Part shown: positions 1 to 8,261 of the stretch, piece by piece
Layout of the letters: each line of letters opens with the position of its first letter
How positions within the stretch are numbered: the first letter of the stretch is position 1
Origin: Lentzea fradiae
GTDB taxonomy: Bacteria > Actinomycetota > Actinomycetes > Mycobacteriales > Pseudonocardiaceae
Assembly (NCBI RefSeq): GCF_900100955.1
Contig: NZ_FNCC01000002.1
Coordinates: forward strand, 62,001 to 126,000
DNA length: 64,000 nt
Direction of reading: 5' to 3'
Notes under the pieces: generated by a model
What the model was told of the DNA's origin: nothing
Databases searched by the model: none
What the model saw: only the letters and a program-made list of their open reading frames with translations
Translations under genes and position numbers: made by a program

Positions 1-201
1 TGCGTCCAGCTGGCCACCGAGGGCTGGGTCCGCAGCACGACCGGCCGCCCGGTCCGCATAGCGGCCGACTCGATCTGCGTGCACGGCGACACCCCGAACG
101 CCGTCGACATCGCCCGCGCCGTCCGCACGGCCCTGGAGTCGGCAGGCGTCGAAGTGGCCCGCGTGGAGTCACCGCTCCGGCACACCCGCCAAGCGGTCTG
201 A
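1..201 (+). CDS. pxpA: 5-oxoprolinase subunit A, LamB/YcsF family (3' end only)
   Basis: The window opens inside this gene, so only the last 66 codons and the TGA stop are present. They contain the SICVHGDTPNA block and the following helix (IARAVRTALE) that close LamB/YcsF proteins. This family is the PxpA subunit of the bacterial ATP-dependent 5-oxoprolinase, which opens cytosolic pyroglutamate to glutamate together with PxpB and PxpC. Those partner genes would lie to the left and are not visible. The downstream gene is on the opposite strand. About 140 bases of spacer follow, with no clear hairpin. Confidence 0.85.
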   Translation, partial: CVQLATEGWVRSTTGRPVRIAADSICVHGDTPNAVDIARAVRTALESAGVEVARVESPLRHTRQAV

Positions 202-340
202 CCGCTCCCTGCACCAGCACCACGACGCCGCCGGGCCCGGCCACCCGCCCGGCCTGCCCGCTTCACCGAGCCTGGTCGCCACGCTCAACCGTGCCGCCCA
301 ACCTGGCCGTCCTGCCCAGCCGCCCGAACCTCGGCACGCC

Positions 341-1228
341 TCACCGCACCAGCGCAGCGGCCCCCACCAGCCCGGCCGCCCCACCCAGCTCCGCCGCCCG
401 GACCTCGATCCCCTCCAGGAACGACAACCCGGCGTGCGCCTTCAACGCCCGCCGGACCGGCTCGAACAGCAGCTCCCCGGCCTGGGCCACCCCGCCGCCG
501 ATGACCGCCACGTCCAGGTCGCACACGGCGGCGGCACCGGCGATCGCCATCCCCACGGCCTGACCGGCCCGGTCGAACGCCTCCAGCGGGATCTCCTCCC
601 CGGCCAGGGCGGCGGCGGCCAGCAGGGCCGCGTCCGCGTCGTCCGGTGCCCGCCACCCGGCTTGCCGGGCCCAGGCCACCATCCGCGGGCCGCCCGCGAC
701 CGTCTCCACGCACCCGCGGCCCCCGCAGCTGCACGGCTCGCCGTCGGCCTCGACGACGACGTGGCCGATGTGGCCGGCGTTGCCGGTGCGACCGCCGAAC
801 GGGCGGCCGTCGAGCACCAGGCCGCCGCCGACGCCGGTCGACACCACGAGGCCGACCATGTGCGTGCTCCCGCGTCCGGCGCCGTGCCGGTGTTCGCCCA
901 GTGCCATGCACACGCCGTCGCCCGCCAGTTCCACCGGCACGCCGGGGAACAGCGCGGCCATCGACGCACGCAGCGGGAACGCCTGCCACGACGGCACGTT
1001 GATCGGCGAGACGGTGCCCGCCACCGTGTCCACGGGACCGGCGGAGGCGATGCCCACTCCGACCACGGGCACGTCCTCGACGACCGACGACACCAGCGAC
1101 ACGACGGCGTCCCACGGGTCGGCGGGCGTCGGCACCCGTGCCGTGCGCACCACCGTGCCGACGGGGTCCACCAGGGCGGCGGCGATCTTGGTGCCGCCGA
1201 AGTCCAGTGCCAGCACCAGATCAGTCAC
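341..1228 (-). CDS. ROK family sugar kinase (glucokinase-like)
   Basis: This is a 295-residue cytosolic sugar kinase of the ROK family, predicted to phosphorylate glucose or a related hexose with ATP. Visible landmarks are the N-terminal phosphate-binding segment LALDFGGTKIAAAL (residues 4-19), a GDGVCMALGE segment carrying the catalytic Asp, and GHIGHVVVE followed by CSCGGRGCVE, the ROK zinc-binding Cys cluster. The start is a GTG. Its first bases overlap the stop of the upstream GH38-like gene (GTGACTGA, 8-nt overlap), so the two are translationally coupled. That pairing suggests the kinase acts on a sugar handled by its partner. ROK proteins may also be repressors, but no N-terminal HTH is present here. 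The substrate is not determinable from the sequence. Confidence 0.88.
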   Translation of the reverse strand: MTDLVLALDFGGTKIAAALVDPVGTVVRTARVPTPADPWDAVVSLVSSVVEDVPVVGVGIASAGPVDTVAGTVSPINVPSWQAFPLRASMAALFPGVPVELAGDGVCMALGEHRHGAGRGSTHMVGLVVSTGVGGGLVLDGRPFGGRTGNAGHIGHVVVEADGEPCSCGGRGCVETVAGGPRMVAWARQAGWRAPDDADAALLAAAALAGEEIPLEAFDRAGQAVGMAIAGAAAVCDLDVAVIGGGVAQAGELLFEPVRRALKAHAGLSFLEGIEVRAAELGGAAGLVGAAALVR

Positions 1229-3395
1229 GAGGAGGCATGGTAACCAGCAGCCTGACCGGCGGGGTGGTCCGGACGAGCGGGCCCGCTGTCACGCGCACGA
1301 CCACCGGCCACGAACCCGGCGTGGCCCACTCCGGGGCCGAGACCGCGAAGTCGAGCGAGGTCCGTCCCAGGGCGGGCAGCGAGGCGCCGACGCAGAACGG
1401 GCCGACCAGCTCCCACGTCGGCCGCGGTGACAGCACCCGTGCCTCCAGCGGCAGGTCGCCGTGGGCGCCGGACGCCATCACGACCCGCAGCACGGCCGAC
1501 GAACCCGCCTCCACCGACACCGACTCCGGCGACGACGCCACCCACAGCACCTCGACGGGGTCCTCGGCGTCCCACTCCGGCACGGTCAGCAGCACGACGT
1601 CGTACACGTCGAACGGCTCCAGCGTCGCCCGCAGCGGGTAGCAGCCCGGCGTCCGCGGCGGCGTCAGGCGCACGTCGGCCGACACGTACCCACCCGCGGG
1701 CACCTCGACCGGCACCTCCCGCCGAGACGCCGACCAGCCCTGCGGCAACGCCAGATGCACGACGCCCGAGAACTCCTCGCCGTCCGACACCACGACCACC
1801 CGCACCCGCGTCGGACCGAGCACCTCCAGCAGCACGTTCGCCGGCAGACCGCCCAACGGCGCGGGCTCGTGCAGCCAGTACCGCGCGAACACCGGCGTCA
1901 CGGCAGGGGCGACCGGGCCCAGCGGGGGTTTGGCCGACGACAACCGCGTGGCCACGTCCGGCAGCGACCCCTCCGCGGGCGAACGGGAGCCGAGCACGCC
2001 GAGCAAGCGCGACGGGCCGAGGTGGCTGACCTCGTGCCACAGCGTGAACGTCGTGGAGCCGACCATCTTCTCGCCGACCTCGCTGTACCAGACGGTCACC
2101 GGCCCGGTGATCGGCGGCGCGTCCAGCGCCGGACCGTCCACGGCGACGAGCGAGGCGATCGGGTCGTACGACAGGACGAAGTGCGTGGACGCGATTTCCG
2201 TTCCCTGGCCCTGTTTCCAGCCGTGGTCCTTCTTGTCCTCCACCAACGCGTAGGTGCGCCAGCCGCACGCGGGCACGCGACGGGCCAGGAACGTCACGGT
2301 CACGCCGTCGACCAGCGTCGGCAGTGCCTCGCCTTCGAACGAGGCGTGCACGTTGCGCGCGACGGGCAGGTGCACGGACACCACGTCGGTGCACGGTTCG
2401 GGCGACGGGTTCCAGACGACCACCGAAGAGTCCACAGTGGACGTCAAGGCGGCCAGGGACCGCGCGATGACTTCGGAACGCAGGTCGAAGGCTTCCCGGG
2501 GATGCGCGCGAGCGGCGCGGGTGAGTGCGGCGGAGGGGAAGGCGGCGCCGGTCAGCCGGGCCGCGTGCGACGCCAGCACCGCGGCGGGCGAGTCGTCCAC
2601 GGGCGCCTCCGGCACCGCAACGGAACTGCGCGCGTAATAGGCGCGGGGCACCGAGCAGACGACCTGCGGCCACGTGTAACGCGTGGCCCAGTCGTGATGG
2701 ATCGCCGTCACCCACCGGTTGGGCGCGGCACGGGCGGCACCGACGGGCAGCAGCACGTGCGGTGCGGGAGCCGAGGAGCGCGACGACAGGAACGACGAGT
2801 ACACCGCGCGTTCGGCCTCGGCCAGCGACGGCACCTCCAGCAGCAGACCGGCGGGCAGCGACGGCACCAGCGGCGTCACACCGGCCACAGTGGACTGTGT
2901 GCCGACGAGCTCCGCCCGCCCCTCGTCGATCAGCCGCAGCAGCGACGACCGGTGCTGCGGGAACGTGTCCCAGTACGGCTGGAGCAGCTCCGCCGACGTG
3001 ATCGCGAACCGGTAGGCGGGGTCGGTCAGCGCCAGGTCGAGGTGTGCCCGCACGGCCGCGAACGGCGCGTCGCCCGCCACGTGCCCGACGAGGTGCACCG
3101 TCCACCCCGGCGAGCCCACCACCAGCGAGAACTCGCACGTCTCCTCACCGTCGTCCGACCGCACGACGGCCTGTGCCGCCACCACGTCACCCGGCGAGTG
3201 CTCGGAGACGTCGACCGCCACCTCGTGGCCGAACGGGCCGGGGACCAGCGAACCGCCGTGCCGCGGCGAGTGCAGGCCCGGCCCCGACACGTGGGCGTGC
3301 ACCTCTCCCCGCGACGTGGGCGCGATCAGCCGCACCACCTGCAACGGGGCGGTCCGAGGCCCGACGAAGAGCTCGGTCGACTCGGCGGCGATCAC
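1221..3395 (-). CDS. degenerate GH38 alpha-mannosidase-like protein with NEW3-type C-terminus
   Basis: This is a protein of about 724 residues. Two short blocks resemble glycoside hydrolase family 38: a segment with LDLALTDPAYRF and YWDTFPQHR, and a second with APNRWVTAIHHDWATRYTW. In active GH38 enzymes the first block follows an HxD metal-binding motif. Here that position reads HLVGHVAGDA, so HxD is gone. The stretch that should hold the catalytic nucleophile between the blocks is drastically shortened. The C-terminal half is beta-rich, with NEW3-like repeats. I infer an inactive or repurposed relative, unless the assembly carries a deletion. I chose the GTG at 3395 because the longer reading frame to 3710 overlaps the next gene and has the composition of a shadow. 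The gene is coupled to the ROK kinase downstream. Confidence 0.7.
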   Translation of the reverse strand: MIAAESTELFVGPRTAPLQVVRLIAPTSRGEVHAHVSGPGLHSPRHGGSLVPGPFGHEVAVDVSEHSPGDVVAAQAVVRSDDGEETCEFSLVVGSPGWTVHLVGHVAGDAPFAAVRAHLDLALTDPAYRFAITSAELLQPYWDTFPQHRSSLLRLIDEGRAELVGTQSTVAGVTPLVPSLPAGLLLEVPSLAEAERAVYSSFLSSRSSAPAPHVLLPVGAARAAPNRWVTAIHHDWATRYTWPQVVCSVPRAYYARSSVAVPEAPVDDSPAAVLASHAARLTGAAFPSAALTRAARAHPREAFDLRSEVIARSLAALTSTVDSSVVVWNPSPEPCTDVVSVHLPVARNVHASFEGEALPTLVDGVTVTFLARRVPACGWRTYALVEDKKDHGWKQGQGTEIASTHFVLSYDPIASLVAVDGPALDAPPITGPVTVWYSEVGEKMVGSTTFTLWHEVSHLGPSRLLGVLGSRSPAEGSLPDVATRLSSAKPPLGPVAPAVTPVFARYWLHEPAPLGGLPANVLLEVLGPTRVRVVVVSDGEEFSGVVHLALPQGWSASRREVPVEVPAGGYVSADVRLTPPRTPGCYPLRATLEPFDVYDVVLLTVPEWDAEDPVEVLWVASSPESVSVEAGSSAVLRVVMASGAHGDLPLEARVLSPRPTWELVGPFCVGASLPALGRTSLDFAVSAPEWATPGSWPVVVRVTAGPLVRTTPPVRLLVTMPPRD

Positions 3396-3448
3396 CCGAG
3401 CATCGCACCACTGTTCGACCAGTGGCGAAATCCCACGATGGTGGCGTT

Positions 3449-5551
3449 CTACCTCTTCAGCATCCGGGTCAGACCGGCGGCGACGGTCGTGGCCAGCGTC
3501 CAGCCCGTCACGATCAGCCCCGAGGCGATCCACTGCGACGCGTGCGGCGTCTGCCAGCGGTTCTTGTTGCCGAAGTCGACGATCGGCACCACCAGGTCGA
3601 TCGTGAACAGCCACGCGTTCCACGGCAGGTGGTCGTCCTCGTTGATCTCCTTCAGCGGTCCCTCGACCTGGAACCACACGCTGCCGAGCAGCCAGGCCGC
3701 GATCAGCCACCCCAGTGCACGCGCCGGGCGGTAGCCGTAGCCGACCATCGACCGCTGCAGGAAGCTCCAGAACAGCACCAGCGGACCGAAGAACCGCATG
3801 CCCTCGGCGACCGCCCGGTACCGCAGGCGCTGCTTCTCGATCAGCACGGTCGAGGCGTGCTCCTCGTTGCCCGCCGCGGTCAGCATCTCCGCGAAGTGGT
3901 CGTACGGCCGCGGGTGGTAGTTGCGGCGCATGGCGTTGCGCAGCCAGCGCAGCCGCTGGGCGATCTGCTCGTCGTCGCGCAGGTCGATCGGGTAGGCGAG
4001 CGAGTCGTAGCGGAAGTCGTCGAGGTCGATGGACCCCGTGGCGTTCCAGAAGTTCTCGTTGTCGTCCAACGACGTGCAGCGCGCCTGCCGCAGCGTCACC
4101 AGGCCCTTGGGCGGCGAGACGACGTTGAGCATCAGCTCCTGCACCTGCATGCCCATCGCGTTCAACGCGTGGCTGTCGAGCTTGTAGCCGAGCACCGCGC
4201 CGTTGAAGTTCGCCATGCGCCCGATCACCGCCCGGCGGCAGCGCACACCGCCGTGCGCCACGAACTCCTTGTCCCCTCGTGCGCAGATGAGGTCGCGGCC
4301 GATCACCGCGCCGCCGATGTCGAGCGACGGCTTCTCGCGCGGCTGGTGGCGGTACTTGCCGGGCTGCGCCAGGCGGCTGCCGCGCAGGTCGAGGTTGGCG
4401 CCGACGGTGATGCCGCGCAGCTCCAGCCCGCCGGAGACGTCCGACTCGCGCACCACGAAGTTGCTGCCGACCTGCGAGCGGTTGGCCAGCACGGCGTCGG
4501 CGGAGGGGTTGTCCACAGCGGCCCGTTCGAAGGTGATGCTGCCGCGCACGTGCGTGTCGACCATGCGCAGCTGGCCCTTGATCCGCACGTGGCGCCCGAC
4601 GACGTCACCGCCGATCTCCGCGCCGTCGATGTGCAGCGCACGGCCGGACCCGGTCGGGTCGGTGCCGACGGACGGCGGCGAGACGGCGTCCAGCACGGCG
4701 TCCGCCAGCGACAACGTGCCGCCGATGCGCGCGTTCACGGCGCGGACCGTGCCCGCGCTGGAGAAGCCGCGGTCGAGCTCCAGGTCGCCGGAGATGTCCG
4801 AGCGGTCGAGGATGAGCGTCGCGGACGGGTCGGCGTGCGGGTCGCTGGTGTCCTCGAACTCGGAGCCGCGCGAGAGCACCGAGCCGCGCAACGACAGCTG
4901 GGAGCTGATCCGGGCGTTGGAGAGGAACACCACGCCGTGCGAGGTGAACGCGCCGATGAAGTTGCCGCCGACCTGCATCCCGTTGCCGTTCAACGTGAAG
5001 CCGTCGGCGTTGTCCAGCACCGCTTCGCCGAGGTTGACGTTGCCGCCGATGCGCGCGCCCGCGAGCCGCACCTCGCCCTCGGTGCGCAGGCCGAACCCGA
5101 GCAGCGCGCCCGCGACGGTCAGCCGGTCGGCGTGCAGGCACAGGCCGCCGGGAACGCTGAACCGGCTGTCGCGCAACAACAACGAGCCCGCGATCTCGGC
5201 GTCGGTGAAGTTCGTGAGGCCCGCGACGCGGCAGCCGAGCAACGACACGTCGTTGCTGCTGCTCAGGTTCCGCGCCTCCAGGCCGGGCAGGTCGCAGTCG
5301 CTGAACGAGATGCCGGCGAGGTTCGCCTGCCGCAGGTCCGGTGCCGCCTCGAACTGGCAGTGCTCGAACTCCAGCACGTACGGCACCTCGACGGCGCGCA
5401 GGTCGAGCACGTCGGTGACGACCCTGTCGACCACGCGGACGACGGGCGGCGTGCTCGGCTTGCGCCGGGGCAGCCGCCAGCCGCCCGCTCCGTCGTTCTC
5501 CCCCAGCAGTCCCCGCAGCACTTCCTCCGCGGCGACCTTCCCCCTGGCCAC
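3449..5551 (-). CDS. membrane-anchored beta-helix protein of unknown function
   Basis: This is a 700-residue protein with a GTG start. Residues of roughly 60-550 are a long series of short repeats with regularly spaced Leu, Gly and Asp (for example GNVNLGEAVL and GDLELDRGFS), as expected for a right-handed beta-helix of the pentapeptide or bactofilin kind. The last 120 residues hold three hydrophobic segments (near FFGPLVLFWSFL, ALGWLIAAWLLGSVW and WIASGLIVTGWTLATTV), so the helix is probably tethered to the membrane. Streptomyces relatives are often labelled membrane-associated oxidoreductase, but I see no nucleotide-binding motif that supports that. It begins only 3 bases after the ABC ATPase stop, so it is probably cotranscribed with the importer. 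Confidence 0.75.
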   Translation of the reverse strand: MARGKVAAEEVLRGLLGENDGAGGWRLPRRKPSTPPVVRVVDRVVTDVLDLRAVEVPYVLEFEHCQFEAAPDLRQANLAGISFSDCDLPGLEARNLSSSNDVSLLGCRVAGLTNFTDAEIAGSLLLRDSRFSVPGGLCLHADRLTVAGALLGFGLRTEGEVRLAGARIGGNVNLGEAVLDNADGFTLNGNGMQVGGNFIGAFTSHGVVFLSNARISSQLSLRGSVLSRGSEFEDTSDPHADPSATLILDRSDISGDLELDRGFSSAGTVRAVNARIGGTLSLADAVLDAVSPPSVGTDPTGSGRALHIDGAEIGGDVVGRHVRIKGQLRMVDTHVRGSITFERAAVDNPSADAVLANRSQVGSNFVVRESDVSGGLELRGITVGANLDLRGSRLAQPGKYRHQPREKPSLDIGGAVIGRDLICARGDKEFVAHGGVRCRRAVIGRMANFNGAVLGYKLDSHALNAMGMQVQELMLNVVSPPKGLVTLRQARCTSLDDNENFWNATGSIDLDDFRYDSLAYPIDLRDDEQIAQRLRWLRNAMRRNYHPRPYDHFAEMLTAAGNEEHASTVLIEKQRLRYRAVAEGMRFFGPLVLFWSFLQRSMVGYGYRPARALGWLIAAWLLGSVWFQVEGPLKEINEDDHLPWNAWLFTIDLVVPIVDFGNKNRWQTPHASQWIASGLIVTGWTLATTVAAGLTRMLKR

Positions 5552-5554
5552 CGG

Positions 5555-6318
<764 letters not shown>

Positions 6319-6322
<4 letters not shown>

Positions 6323-7125
6323 GCGGACACCTTCTTCCTGCTGCTACCCGTGGTGCCGCGGCGCTCGAGCCAGCGCGACAGGTAACCGAGCGGGAGCGTG
6401 ATGATGAGGTAGCAGAGACCGGCGATGAGGATCGGCGTCAGCGAAGGGCTGCGGCTCAGCGTCTCGCGGCCGAACTTCGTGAGCTCGTACTGCTCGCGGA
6501 AGAGGCCGAGGATGTAGATGAGCGAGGAGTCCTTGGTGAGCAGGATCAGCTCGTTGGTCAGCGGCGGCAGGATGATCCGGAACGCCTGCGGGATCACGAT
6601 GGTGATCATCGCGCGGCTGCTGGACATGCCGAGCGAGCGGGCGGCCTCGACCTGGCCCTTCGGCACGGCCTGGATGCCGGCGCGGATCGTCTCGGCCATG
6701 TAGGCGGCGCCGACGCCACCGAGCGCCAGCATGACCGTGGTCAGTGCCGGGAACTGCATCTGGAACGCGATCGGCACGCCGTAGTAGATGCCGATGAACA
6801 CCAGCAGCGCGGGGACGCCGCGGAAGAACTCGATGTAGACGGTCGCGATCCAGCGGTACGGCGCGACCGACGACAGCTTCATCAGCGCGAGCACGAGGCC
6901 CAGCGCGAGCCCGAACGCGAAACCGAGCGCGGTGTAGAGGATGGTGTTCTTCAAGGCCACGGTGATGACGCTCGGGAACATCGCCTTCGCGATGTCCACG
7001 TTGAAGAACGCCGCTCTGATCTGGCCCCAGTCGGCCAGGAAGGCGACCAGCAGGGCGATGACGATCAGAAGGCCGTACTGCGCATAGCGGATGTATTCCG
7101 CACGCTTGCGCTTGGAGACAGCCAT
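6319..7125 (-). CDS. polar amino acid ABC transporter permease
   Basis: This is a 268-residue inner-membrane permease. It has a first transmembrane helix ([17 protein letters not shown]) and a HisM-type core of about five helices. The EAA cytoplasmic loop that docks the ATPase reads [30 protein letters not shown], split here for reference around EAARSLGMS. The extra helix at the N-terminus is common in actinobacterial GluC/GluD-like permeases. Only one permease gene is present, so it probably works as a homodimer. An ATG start is supported by an AGGAG-like sequence in the preceding leader (reverse strand gctaggagcctcc region). Confidence 0.9.
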
Positions 7126-7161
7126 GGAGGCTCCTAGACGGATGTGGTTCGGACAAGCGGC

Positions 7162-7193
7162 GGGGCCGGCGCGACGCGAGCCGCACCGGCCCC
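7162..7193 (-). terminator. hairpin between binding-protein and permease genes
   Basis: The 81-base gap between the two ABC genes contains an 8-bp perfect inverted repeat (GGGGCCGG at 7162-7169 and CCGGCCCC at 7186-7193). No T-run follows on the minus strand. By analogy with other importers it probably lowers expression of the membrane components relative to the abundant binding protein, through partial termination or by protecting the 3' end of the upstream message. The role is inferred. Confidence 0.5.
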
Positions 7194-7206
7194 GGGCAGC
7201 AAGGTG

Positions 7207-8019
7207 TTACTTGCTCTCCGGCTTCTTGCCGAACCACTTCTCGTAGATCTTGTCGTACTCGCCGCTTTCCTTGGCCTTCTTCAAGACCTCGTTGACCTTG
7301 GTCTGAAGAGCGGTGTTGCCCTTCTTGATACCGATGCCGTACTGCTCACCGGTGTCGAACTCCTTGGTGACCTCGGTGTCCGGGAACTCCTTGGCGTAGT
7401 CGAACAGCGGGCCGTTGTCGTTGATGGCCGCGTCGACCGCGCCGGTGCGCACGGCGGTCTCCATCAGGGGGAGGTCCTCGAACTGGACGACGGTGTAGCC
7501 GTTGGCGGCCGCGTTGTCGTTCGCGTACTTCTCACCCGTGGTGTCCTGCTGGACGCCGAGCTTCTTGCCCTTGAGGGAGGCGAGGTCCGAGTAGCCCGCC
7601 CCCTTCTTGACCAGCAGCGCCTGCGAGGCGTCGAAGTACGGGTCGGAGAAGTCGATCGCCTGCTTGCGCTCCTCGGTGATCGTCATGCCCGCGGCGGCCA
7701 GGTCGCACTGGTTCGCGCTGAACGACGTGCCCGAGGTGATCGTCTCGAACGGCGTGTCGAAGATCTGCTGCTCGACACCCAGCTCCTTGGCGACCAGGTT
7801 GACCAGGTCGACGTCGAAGCCGACCGTCTTGTCGCCCTCGCTGTACTGGAAGGGCTTGTAGGAGAGGTGCGTGCAGGTGACGAGCTTGCCTGCCTGCACC
7901 AGTGAGACCCCCGAGTCGCCTGCGGGCTGGTTCACGGGAGTCGCGCAGCCGGAAGCTGCCATCACGGCCAGTCCCAGAGCTGGGACCAAGGCCATCAACT
8001 GCCTGGTTCGACGAGCCAC
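7207..8019 (-). CDS. amino acid ABC transporter substrate-binding lipoprotein
   Basis: This is a 270-residue periplasmic-type binding protein tethered outside the membrane as a lipoprotein. The N-terminus is RRTRQ, a hydrophobic stretch (LMALVPALGLAVMAASGC) and a lipobox ending in the modified Cys. The mature part has the bacterial type 3 solute-binding fold: LSYKPFQYSEGDKTVGFDVDL near the start, then GFSANQCDLAAAGMTIT-like and RKQAIDFSDPYF segments. I chose the GTG at 8019 because an AGGAG box lies 7 bases upstream and because it places the signal peptide at the N-terminus; the longer frame to 8133 adds 38 residues with no signal character. It is the first gene of the importer operon. Confidence 0.92.
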   Translation of the reverse strand: MARRTRQLMALVPALGLAVMAASGCATPVNQPAGDSGVSLVQAGKLVTCTHLSYKPFQYSEGDKTVGFDVDLVNLVAKELGVEQQIFDTPFETITSGTSFSANQCDLAAAGMTITEERKQAIDFSDPYFDASQALLVKKGAGYSDLASLKGKKLGVQQDTTGEKYANDNAAANGYTVVQFEDLPLMETAVRTGAVDAAINDNGPLFDYAKEFPDTEVTKEFDTGEQYGIGIKKGNTALQTKVNEVLKKAKESGEYDKIYEKWFGKKPESK

Positions 8020-8106
8020 TGCGTCACTCCTCGTAACTGTCGCGGACGAGTGAACGGGATCCTGCCACTCGGGTGACGCGGTGGACAGCACGTGCGTGTT
8101 ACAGGC

Positions 8107-8156
8107 CATTGCCTTGCAATGATTTTGCGTCAACTCGCATCTTGGACTGCAAGATG
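8107..8156. promoter_or_regulatory. two inverted repeats upstream of the amino acid importer
   Basis: Two perfect short palindromes sit 88-137 bases upstream of the binding-protein start: CATTGC-ctt-GCAATG (8107-8121) and CATCTTG-gactg-CAAGATG (8138-8156). The surrounding DNA is more AT-rich than the coding regions, as expected of a promoter. They are plausible operators for a nitrogen or amino-acid regulator. I cannot match them confidently to a GlnR or AmtR box. Confidence 0.4.
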
Positions 8157-8261
8157 TTGCGCAGCATGACGTAGATCACGCAAGGTCTTCACGCATTGCA
8201 CACGAATGATATCGATACGCGCGCGTGTCCTTGATCAGGATTTGATCAAGGACAGTGCAGC

